The notes beneath the pieces are model-generated. The model did not search any database. It saw only the letters and a list, made by a program, of their open reading frames with translations, and had not been told where the DNA came from. Shown here piece by piece: positions 16,486-21,956 of a stretch of DNA of 21,956 nt. Position numbers and translations under genes: made by a program. The stretch is from SIG299 sp045531895 (GTDB taxonomy: Bacteria; Bacillota; Clostridia; Lachnospirales; Lachnospiraceae): NCBI GenBank assembly GCA_045531895.1, contig JAZSEW010000103.1, positions 1 to 21,956 of the forward strand, written 5' to 3'. Position 1 is the stretch's first letter. Every line of letters starts with the position of its first letter.

Positions 16486-17854
16486 TGTAATCTCTCCTTT
16501 CTTTTAAGAGCAATGCATTTGCCTTTTCTACATTCAATTTCGTTAAGAGAAACGTAACCAGCGCGCAGAAGATGGCCGGCAACCACAGATACATAACGTT
16601 CAGCATAGAGAGAACGGATTCAGGTTGAACCGCCACACCACCCTCAATGAACCCGGCAGCAGCCAATAACCAGCCAGAGATTGCGGTACCCAGTCCGCCG
16701 CCAAGTTTAACACCTAAAGAAGTACAAGAGTACATAGTGCCATCCACACGTTTGCCGGTTGTCAAATAGGTATAGTCAGATGCAGCAGCGATAACTGCAT
16801 TTAAATCACCCTGCAATGGACACATACCTAAAGAAGCGATTGCAGTAAAAACTAACATCATGGAAACGTTACCCACGTAAGCTGCTACAATTACAAGAAT
16901 TCTTGCGATGGTAGCTAAAGCGTAACCACGGTAGTTAAGTTTGTACATACCACCAAACTTTGCCACAAGTACGGGCACAAGCAAAAGACCAATAATCATT
17001 GGGACGTTTAATGCGGTAGCAAATCTGCCCATTAAATCCGCATCGCCTAAAACGTAAGTCATATAATATGTACCAACACCGGTAAAAGCAGTATACAACT
17101 GGGTTAGTAGATAAACGCCCAGAATCAGCAAATAGAACTTATTCTTAATAAGCAGACCGGCAGCTTGACGCAGAGAGTATTTTTCTGCAGGAGCCACGTT
17201 TTCCTTCTTAGTTTCATTTTCATCTTCAGGCAACTCCTTCATAGACAGAACAGCCACCGTGTTTGAGATAATACCGATAACAACATAAATGAGTGCTACA
17301 ATTCTCCATGCCTCAGCAGTATTGCCAAAATGCTCAACCAAATCAAATGTAACAGCCTGAATGATAGTACTAGTGGTAAACGCAAAGACAAAGCGGAGCG
17401 AGCCCAACTGAACTCGTTCGCCCTCATTTTTGGTAATGAGAGCAGTCAACGCAGAGTAAGCAATATTATTTGCGGTGTAAAAAACAGCATTCAACATCAC
17501 ATAGAAGATGAAGAAGAAGACGTACTGAGCAACCTTTCCCCATGAAGCAGGGATGGCAAATACCGCATACAAGCATACACCACAACCCAGATAAGGAAAC
17601 AGCATCCAAGGACGAGCCTTACCCATCTTTGTTTTTGTCTTATCAATAAGAGAACCAAAAAGGACATCTGAGATGCCATCGAAAATCTTGGCAACTGCCA
17701 TTAAGGTGCCGACGATGCCAGGGTTGAGACCAATTGTATCGGTCAAATACATCATAACAAAGAAGGTCAGGAATGCATATACCACATTTCCTGCAATGTC
17801 CCCGGATCCGTATCCGATTTTGTTGTACCATTTTAAATACTTTTTCTGTTCCAT
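16472..17854 (-). CDS. GPH-family sugar:cation symporter
   Basis: A 460-residue, 12-helix membrane transporter of the glycoside-pentoside-hexuronide (MelB/LacS/XynB-like) branch of the major facilitator superfamily. The family signature is between helices 2 and 3: DVLFGSLIDKTKTKMGKARP. The Asp residues near the N-terminal helices (GDIAGN and KIFDGISD) correspond to cation/sugar-binding positions in MelB. It ends with a short cytoplasmic tail and has no fused EIIA domain, unlike LacS. It is the first gene of an operon with the GH2 beta-galactosidase, so a beta-galactoside is the likely cargo. RBS AAAGGAGC and promoter TTGCGG-17-TATAAT are upstream. The AraC-type regulator is divergent. Confidence 0.92.
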   Translation of the reverse strand: MEQKKYLKWYNKIGYGSGDIAGNVVYAFLTFFVMMYLTDTIGLNPGIVGTLMAVAKIFDGISDVLFGSLIDKTKTKMGKARPWMLFPYLGCGVCLYAVFAIPASWGKVAQYVFFFIFYVMLNAVFYTANNIAYSALTALITKNEGERVQLGSLRFVFAFTTSTIIQAVTFDLVEHFGNTAEAWRIVALIYVVIGIISNTVAVLSMKELPEDENETKKENVAPAEKYSLRQAAGLLIKNKFYLLILGVYLLTQLYTAFTGVGTYYMTYVLGDADLMGRFATALNVPMIIGLLLVPVLVAKFGGMYKLNYRGYALATIARILVIVAAYVGNVSMMLVFTAIASLGMCPLQGDLNAVIAAASDYTYLTTGKRVDGTMYSCTSLGVKLGGGLGTAISGWLLAAAGFIEGGVAVQPESVLSMLNVMYLWLPAIFCALVTFLLTKLNVEKANALLLKERRDYNERV

Positions 17855-17907
17855 AGTTGTGCTCCTTTTCTAAATTTTTTCCGCTCGTAGTTTTATTTTG
17901 TACCTTT

Positions 17908-17936
17908 ATTATAGACAATAGCACTATCAGCCGCAA
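17908..17936 (-). promoter_or_regulatory. Sigma-A promoter of the transporter/beta-galactosidase operon
   Basis: On the minus strand TTGCGG (plus 17931-17936), a 17-base spacer and TATAAT (plus 17908-17913), about 50 bases before the transporter start. Between this and the divergent regulator promoter, GCTC-N5-ATGC (17948-17960) and GCTC-N3-ATGC (17991-18001) form a loose direct repeat about 43 bases apart, a possible AraC-type binding pair. Confidence 0.75.
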
Positions 17937-17980
17937 TAAATAAAATTGCTCTAAATATGCACAAAATCACTTTCATGCCA

Positions 17981-18009
17981 TTGAAAAACTGCTCATTATG
18001 CGCTACAAT
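17981..18009 (+). promoter_or_regulatory. Sigma-A promoter of the AraC-type regulator
   Basis: TTGAAA (17981-17986), a 17-base spacer and TACAAT (18004-18009). The upstream in-frame ATG at 17998 falls in the spacer, so it cannot be the translation start from this promoter. Confidence 0.7.
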
Positions 18010-18039
18010 ATATACATAATCACTTATGGAGGGATGAAT

Positions 18040-18936
18040 TTGTATATAAATGTCGCGTACGTAGACGAAAAAAATCCAAATATAGAAGACTTAACTGTAC
18101 CCATAAAGATAAACAACTGCGGGTATTATCGTGTCCACACCACCCCGGTTATCGAAACACCGCATCCTGAAGGCAGAAACGATTATCAGCTGCTATATAT
18201 TGCAGCTGGCAAAGGATATTTCTATTTTAAGGGAAGCAAAACACCCACCATTGTTGAAAAAGGACATATGGTGCTTTTCCGACCGAAAGAACCCCAGGTT
18301 TATTATTACTATGCGAAGCATAAAACGGAGGTTTATTGGGTGCATTTTACCGGTTGGAAGGTAGAGCAATATTTAGACAGCTATGAGTTACCTAAAAACG
18401 AAAACGTATTCTTCACCGGTGTATCGCCTGATTATCCATGGATTTATAATCAGATTATTCGAGAGCTTCAGTTACAACGTGCAAACTATGAAGACGTAAA
18501 CAAACTGTTTATTCACCACATCTTTTTAACAATCAATCGATACATTAAAGAAGGCAGGCAAATAAAAAATGAAACTATAAGTGACATAGAACGCGCGATT
18601 CACTATTTTAATGAAAACTTCAATAAACCGATATCAATAGAGCAATACGCATCGGAACATCTGATGAGTGTCAACTGGTTTATACATAGCTTTAAGGAAG
18701 TAATGAACATTCCACCAATGCAATATATCGTTTCTTTAAGAATAAATGCTGCCAAAGGATATCTTGAAAATACAAACAAAAGCATAAGTGAAATATCCGA
18801 TGCTGTAGGCTATGAAAATGCACTATATTTCAGTCGCCTATTTAAGAAATACACAGGAATGACTCCCACCGAGTATAAAAAGGCGAATAATAAACGGGTA
18901 AGTGATTTTTTAGGGAGTGTCCCAAAGTTTGTGTAA
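18040..18936 (+). CDS. AraC-family transcriptional regulator of the beta-galactoside locus, C-terminus altered by IS insertion
   Basis: A regulator of about 298 residues. The N-terminal half is a cupin-like sugar-binding domain (YQLLYIAAGKGYFYFKGSK and HMVLFRPKEPQVYYYYA). The C-terminal half carries the two helix-turn-helix motifs of AraC/XylS proteins (SIEQYASEHLMSVNWFIHSF, then ISEISDAVGYENALYFSRLF) and the family signature FKKYTGMTPTEYKK. I chose TTG 18040-18042 because GGAGG (18028-18032) is 7 bases upstream; the ATG at 18034 is too close to it. Divergent from the transporter/beta-galactosidase operon, so it most likely activates that operon in response to its sugar. The last seven residues (GSVPKFV) and the stop codon come from the IS terminal sequence. 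Both DNA-binding motifs are intact, so the protein is probably still functional. Confidence 0.88.
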   Translation: MYINVAYVDEKNPNIEDLTVPIKINNCGYYRVHTTPVIETPHPEGRNDYQLLYIAAGKGYFYFKGSKTPTIVEKGHMVLFRPKEPQVYYYYAKHKTEVYWVHFTGWKVEQYLDSYELPKNENVFFTGVSPDYPWIYNQIIRELQLQRANYEDVNKLFIHHIFLTINRYIKEGRQIKNETISDIERAIHYFNENFNKPISIEQYASEHLMSVNWFIHSFKEVMNIPPMQYIVSLRINAAKGYLENTNKSISEISDAVGYENALYFSRLFKKYTGMTPTEYKKANNKRVSDFLGSVPKFV

Positions 18937-18938
18937 AC
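18913..18938 (+). repeat. Left terminal inverted repeat of the IS256-family element
   Basis: 26 bases, best matched to the right repeat over the inner half (GTTTGTGTAAAC). The outer bases differ from the right end at many positions. Confidence 0.65.
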
Positions 18939-18980
18939 CTTCAAACTGGTGTAAGATATAATTACCCAGTTTGGAGGTTT
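18935..18980 (+). promoter_or_regulatory. Transposase promoter and RBS-sequestering hairpin
   Basis: Bases 18935-18949 pair with 18966-18980 over 15 bp (one G-T pair). The right arm contains the transposase RBS GGAGG (18973-18977). The loop carries TATAAT (18957-18962) without a good -35. A transcript started by this -10 would begin near 18969, lacking the left arm and leaving the RBS free. A transcript reading in from the AraC gene would carry both arms and hide it. Confidence 0.65.
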
Positions 18981-18984
18981 TATT

Positions 18985-20241
18985 ATGGCAAGAAGAAAAA
19001 ATGACAGCCCACAAAAAGCAGCAATGAGAGAAATGATGCGTGACTATCTGAAAAATAATGATATCAGCATCAAAAACGGAGCGGATGTAAACTCTGTTAT
19101 GCGTGACATGATGTCAGTACTTCTGGAAGGTGCCCTTGATGAGGAACTTGACGAAGAGCTTGGCTACTCCAAGTACGATTACCGTAGCAAAGATACAGAC
19201 AACAGTCGTAACGGACATTCCAAAAAGACCATGCATACCAGTTATGGTGATATGAATATCTCCATTCCGCGAAACCGGAACGGCGAGTTTGAGCCACAGC
19301 TCATCAAAAAATACCAGAACACCGTTACCCAGGACATGGAAGAAAAGATTTTGTCCATGTATGCCAAGGGAATGACTACCGGAGACATTGAGAGTCACAT
19401 GAAGGAACTTTATGACATGGATATCTCAGACAGCACCATCAGCCGTATTACAGACAAGATACTTCCTATCGTCAGGGAATGGCAGGAACGCCCTCTTGCA
19501 GAAATCTATGCAGTTGTGTTTATGGATGCAATTCATTATCATGTCCGAAGCGAAGGACGGATTGTAAAGCGTGCTGTTTACATAGCTATAGGCATTGACA
19601 TGAATGGCAAAAAGAATGTCCTCGGCATGTATGTGGGAGAAAATGAAAGTGCGAAATTCTGGCTCTCCATTATGAACGGGTTAAAGAACCGTGGCGTGGA
19701 AGATATCCTGATTGCATGCGTGGATGGTCTTACTGGTTTTCCACAGGCAATCGAAGCCGTGTATCCACAGACGGAGATCCAACAGTGCATCATTCACCAG
19801 ATACGTAATTCAACCAGATTTGTATCATACAAAGATATCAAAAATCTTATGGCTGATTTAAAAAAAGTATATGCAGCACCAACGGAAGAAATCGCACTTA
19901 GCGAACTGGAAATGTTCAGTGAAAAGTGGGATACCAAATATCCAAAGATATATAAGTCCTGGCATGATAACTGGGCAACTCTGTCAACGTATTTTAAGTA
20001 CCCTGAGGCTGTCCGGAGGCTCATCTATACGACCAATGCCATCGAGGGATTCAACCGCCAGCTCCGGAAAGTAACAAAAAGCAAGTCTGTTTTTCCATCG
20101 GATGACAGTCTCTTAAAAATGCTGTATCTTGCAACAATGGACATTACGAAAAAATGGAGCGGTCACCGTCAGGACTGGAGCCAGATTCATTCCCAGTTAG
20201 AAATCTACTTTGAGGAACGCTTAGAAGGACGAAATCTGTAA
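18985..20241 (+). CDS. IS256-family (mutator-type) DDE transposase
   Basis: A 418-residue transposase that cuts and joins the element's ends. N-terminal DNA-binding region (about 1-140, with TTGDIESHMKELYDMDISDSTIS as helix-turn-helix), then a DDE catalytic core. The first Asp is in VVFMDAIHYH (Asp181) and the second in ACVDGLTGFPQAI (Asp247), followed by the C/H-rich QQCIIHQIRNS. The Glu is in TTNAIEGFNRQLRK (Glu354). Full length for the family, with no frameshift, so probably active. RBS GGAGG lies 7 bases before the ATG but is inside a hairpin (18935-18980). Confidence 0.95.
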   Translation: MARRKNDSPQKAAMREMMRDYLKNNDISIKNGADVNSVMRDMMSVLLEGALDEELDEELGYSKYDYRSKDTDNSRNGHSKKTMHTSYGDMNISIPRNRNGEFEPQLIKKYQNTVTQDMEEKILSMYAKGMTTGDIESHMKELYDMDISDSTISRITDKILPIVREWQERPLAEIYAVVFMDAIHYHVRSEGRIVKRAVYIAIGIDMNGKKNVLGMYVGENESAKFWLSIMNGLKNRGVEDILIACVDGLTGFPQAIEAVYPQTEIQQCIIHQIRNSTRFVSYKDIKNLMADLKKVYAAPTEEIALSELEMFSEKWDTKYPKIYKSWHDNWATLSTYFKYPEAVRRLIYTTNAIEGFNRQLRKVTKSKSVFPSDDSLLKMLYLATMDITKKWSGHRQDWSQIHSQLEIYFEERLEGRNL

Positions 20242-20268
20242 AGAATGGCCTGAAATAGCAGGTCTTTA

Positions 20269-20296
20269 TTGACATGCAAAAAAATCCATGTATAAT
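20269..20296 (+). promoter_or_regulatory. Perfect-consensus outward promoter near the right end of the IS
   Basis: TTGACA (20269-20274), a 16-base spacer and TATAAT (20291-20296), both hexamers exact. It points out of the element toward the convergent EAL gene; the predicted start is near 20303. Confidence 0.7.
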
Positions 20297-20301
20297 GCAG
20301 A

Positions 20302-20368
20302 TAAGGGCAGAACCCGAAAGACAGGCTCTGCCCTTAAGTAACTATCAACATATCTTATGTCAGTTTTT
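20302..20368 (+). ncRNA. Possible short IS-encoded RNA with a strong 5' hairpin
   Basis: Directly after the consensus promoter, 20302-20314 pairs with 20324-20336 (13 positions, one mismatch) around a 9-base loop CGAAAGACA. A small 5-bp hairpin (20348-20360) and six T (20363-20368) follow, a weak terminator. No reading frame is apparent. This would give an RNA of about 65 nt beginning with a stable stem. Its existence is inference from promoter, stem and T-run. Confidence 0.4.
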
Positions 20369-20371
20369 TGA

Positions 20372-20397
20372 GTTTACACAAAACTTGAAACGGCCTC
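20372..20397 (-). repeat. Right terminal inverted repeat of the IS256-family element
   Basis: The minus strand reads GAGGCCGTTTCAAG and then TTTTGTGTAAAC. The inner half matches the left repeat with one extra T. Confidence 0.6.
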
Positions 20398-20463
20398 GGA
20401 AGCAGTTCAGAGTGGCTCTAAGGGGCATAAATACTAAGTTTTTTAAATAGTTTTTTCTTAACC

Positions 20464-20535
20464 CTACTTATTGTTCAACGCTGCCTGTGAGTCGTTCAAT
20501 AGTGGCCAATCAATCTCCGGGGGAAGATAGCCCTT
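20464..20535 (-). repeat. Degenerate 72-bp repeat, copy 3 (KGY ... SQAALNNK-stop when translated)
   Basis: On the minus strand 23 codons plus TAG: KGYLPPEIDWPLLND and then SQAALNNK. It is in the frame of the EAL gene that ends at 20566 but after two stop codons. It has no ATG. It matches copy 2 in length, ends and the SQAA block. The rest of the gap (20398-20463) holds only T-rich direct repeats (AGTTTTTT twice) and no clear terminator for the EAL gene. Confidence 0.5.
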
Positions 20536-20565
20536 TTATCTGCGCAATCCACATGCACGATACTT

Positions 20566-21956
20566 CTATACACAATATTTCGCAATTACTTCTTCCTTCT
20601 CAATAGGCTTTGAGTAATAATAGCCTTGGAAGCTATGTATCCCATATTCCCTGAGTATGTCACGCATTCCGGGGGTTTCGATACCTTCCACACACACCTT
20701 TGCTTCAAAAATATTGGCAGCATCTGCTAAGTTGTTGACCAATCTTCTTTCTTTGTCGTCCTCTTCTATTTTTTGTACAAAGCTCCTATCAATCTTAATT
20801 GTATCAAAAGGCAAGTTCTTCATCAAACCGATGGATGAATAGCCGGTTCCGAAATCATCCAGCGCTATACGTACTCCACCTGCCCGAAGCGTGATTATGA
20901 TATTTTTCAACAAATTCTCGTCAAGCAACCTACAGCGCTCCGTTATTTCGAAGCACAAATGATCCGCCGGAAATCCGGTAATTTTCAATATGCTCCAAAC
21001 TTTATCCGTAAAATCAGCCTGCTCCAATTGCACATAAGACAGATTCACATTTACCACAAAATCCGGTTTCTTACGCAAAATTTTCTTTGCATCTTCAAGA
21101 GCCGTCCTAAGAATCCATTCTCCCAACTCCGGGAATAGAGGATCGCTTTCCAGCAACGAAATAAACGCATCCGGCGGAACCACTCCATACTCTTCATTTT
21201 GCCAACGAAGTAAAGCCTCCGCACCAATCAATTCTTCTGTATCCGCATCCACAACCGGCTGATACAAAAGATAAAATCCCTTGTATCCCTGGGTAATGGA
21301 ATTCCTGATTACATGAAGTCTTTCGATTCTTAGCCGTTCATCAGTTCTCAGTTTATTCTGAAACTCCACCAAATCCCCATGTTTAGAGTTCTTTGATTCT
21401 GCATAAGCAAAATTGAGACATGCATAAACAGTCTGCTCATCCGCATCATAATCATCCAGCACAAACGTTGCTGCATTTAGCTCCAGTGCAACAAATGTTC
21501 CGTCAATATCCAGTCCCTCACGAAAATAAGCTCTAATCCTTTCATATGTATTTTTCAACTCTTCAAATGACTGGTTTTCTGTAATCACAGCAAATTTAGA
21601 ACCATCAAGGCGGTATGTATTGCTCCGGTCAGACACATGCTCCATAAGATACCTTCCAAAGCGTTGCAACACAATATTCCCCAAACCATATCCGTACACT
21701 GCATTAATCTCTGCAAGCTTACTAATACCCAAAACAGCTATTCTCACATCATTTCTGTTTTGAATACATCTTGAAATTTCCTCGAAAAAGCTATACTGGT
21801 TACGCAATCCCGTCAAAGTATCAGTATGACTCTGTTGTCTGTGATTACGGATTACACCTCCAAAGTACTCCGGCTGACCACTCTCATCCTTAATCACGAT
21901 ACCCAATCCTGAACAGACATCATATTCTCCATCCGCTCTCCTTGCCCGATATTGTA
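20566..21956 (-). CDS. PAS / degenerate-GGDEF / EAL c-di-GMP phosphodiesterase, 5' end outside the window
   Basis: The frame is open to the right edge, so the visible 462 or so residues are the C-terminal part. The first about 40 (YRARRADGEYDVCSG, then PEYFGGVIRN) are the end of a PAS sensor fold. A GGDEF-like domain follows, with DTLTGLRN at its start but DGSKF in place of GGDEF (about 21606-21592), so cyclase activity is unlikely. The EAL domain keeps GAEALLRW, VNVNLS, FEITERC, ALDDFGTGYSSIG, IKIDRSF, VCVEGIET and QGYYYSKP, a full catalytic set for cutting c-di-GMP. A TTG at 21906 could be read as a start, but the PAS match upstream shows it is internal. No membrane segment in the visible part. 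Convergent with the IS and its outward promoter. Confidence 0.9.
   Translation of the reverse strand, partial: QYRARRADGEYDVCSGLGIVIKDESGQPEYFGGVIRNHRQQSHTDTLTGLRNQYSFFEEISRCIQNRNDVRIAVLGISKLAEINAVYGYGLGNIVLQRFGRYLMEHVSDRSNTYRLDGSKFAVITENQSFEELKNTYERIRAYFREGLDIDGTFVALELNAATFVLDDYDADEQTVYACLNFAYAESKNSKHGDLVEFQNKLRTDERLRIERLHVIRNSITQGYKGFYLLYQPVVDADTEELIGAEALLRWQNEEYGVVPPDAFISLLESDPLFPELGEWILRTALEDAKKILRKKPDFVVNVNLSYVQLEQADFTDKVWSILKITGFPADHLCFEITERCRLLDENLLKNIIITLRAGGVRIALDDFGTGYSSIGLMKNLPFDTIKIDRSFVQKIEEDDKERRLVNNLADAANIFEAKVCVEGIETPGMRDILREYGIHSFQGYYYSKPIEKEEVIAKYCV

Larger units (their letters stand above)
18913..20397 (+). mobile_element. IS256-family insertion sequence, about 1.48 kb
   Basis: A single transposase gene bounded by imperfect 26-base terminal inverted repeats. 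The left end begins GGGAGTGTCCC and the right end (read inward) begins GAGGCCGTTTC; both reach a shared GTTT(T)GTGTAAAC. I see no 8-base target duplication: ATTTTTTA lies left and GGAAGCAG right. The insertion may be old, followed by a deletion, or the right end may be mis-placed. Extra features are an RBS-hiding hairpin at the left end and about 155 non-coding bases with an outward promoter at the right end. It sits in the last codons of the AraC-type regulator. Confidence 0.85.

Noticed and set aside
17998..18036. ATG 17998 or ATG 18034 as start of the AraC-type regulator
   Set aside because: The first is inside the promoter spacer. The second is one base from the RBS, whereas TTG 18040 has correct spacing.
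18905..20405. An 8-base target duplication for the IS
   Set aside because: The left and right flanks do not match; the nearest T-rich match lies 40 bases outside the right end.
1..21956. CRISPR arrays, tRNA or rRNA genes, retrons and phage genes
   Set aside because: I saw no regularly spaced direct repeats, cloverleaf or rRNA-like segments, reverse transcriptase or phage structural genes when reading both strands.

Overview
The window looks like the chromosome of a low-to-moderate-GC Gram-positive anaerobe, most likely a gut Lachnospiraceae (Roseburia/Eubacterium/Butyrivibrio-like). I infer this from AGGAGG-type ribosome binding sites, AT-rich sigma-A promoters, U-tailed terminators, EAL-type c-di-GMP proteins, a GPH-symporter/GH2 sugar locus and an IS256-family element. 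No taxon-specific marker such as rRNA is present, so the assignment is by style only. Almost all genes lie on the minus strand.

Layout. At 1-174 is the start of an unknown membrane protein that leaves the window. At 332-2897 a GNAT acetyltransferase and a membrane-bound EAL phosphodiesterase are translationally coupled. At 3019-6590 are the two halves of a heterodimeric ABC exporter with one degenerate ATP site. They are preceded by an HTH regulator (6784-7233), with a terminator and promoter overlapping between them. At 7305-7917 are a possible small ORF, a collapsed collagen-like surface or spore protein gene on the plus strand, CGGAGG/CCTCCG hairpins, and the first copy of a degenerate repeat. 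At 7918-12149 are a large hybrid sensor kinase, an alpha/alpha-toroid-like protein of unknown function, and the wreck of a SAM methyltransferase. At 12365-13651 are a second repeat copy and a secreted Ig-like/transglutaminase-like protein. At 13915-18936 is a beta-galactoside locus: a GPH transporter overlapping a GH2 beta-galactosidase, divergent from an AraC-type regulator. At 18913-20397 an IS256-family element has inserted into the last codons of the regulator. The window ends with a third repeat copy and a PAS-GGDEF-EAL protein that runs off the right edge.

How the parts work together. The sugar locus is a self-contained uptake, hydrolysis and regulation module. Both c-di-GMP proteins keep the EAL catalytic residues but have lost the GGDEF motif, so the window encodes degradation but no visible synthesis of c-di-GMP. 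The ABC pair follows the LmrCD/BmrCD/TM287-288 plan.

No obviously new multi-gene system (defence, RiPP, CRISPR, retron) is visible. The most unusual signals are small. First, a recurring element resembling a 3' coding end (SQAA...K/R-stop) lies downstream of three minus-strand genes. Second, the IS has a hairpin that would hide its transposase RBS in read-through transcripts only. Third, the same IS carries a perfect-consensus outward promoter followed by a strong hairpin at its 3' end. Fourth, a collagen-like gene has been collapsed to a remnant. Fifth, a promoter/terminator overlap may set how the ABC operon is transcribed.
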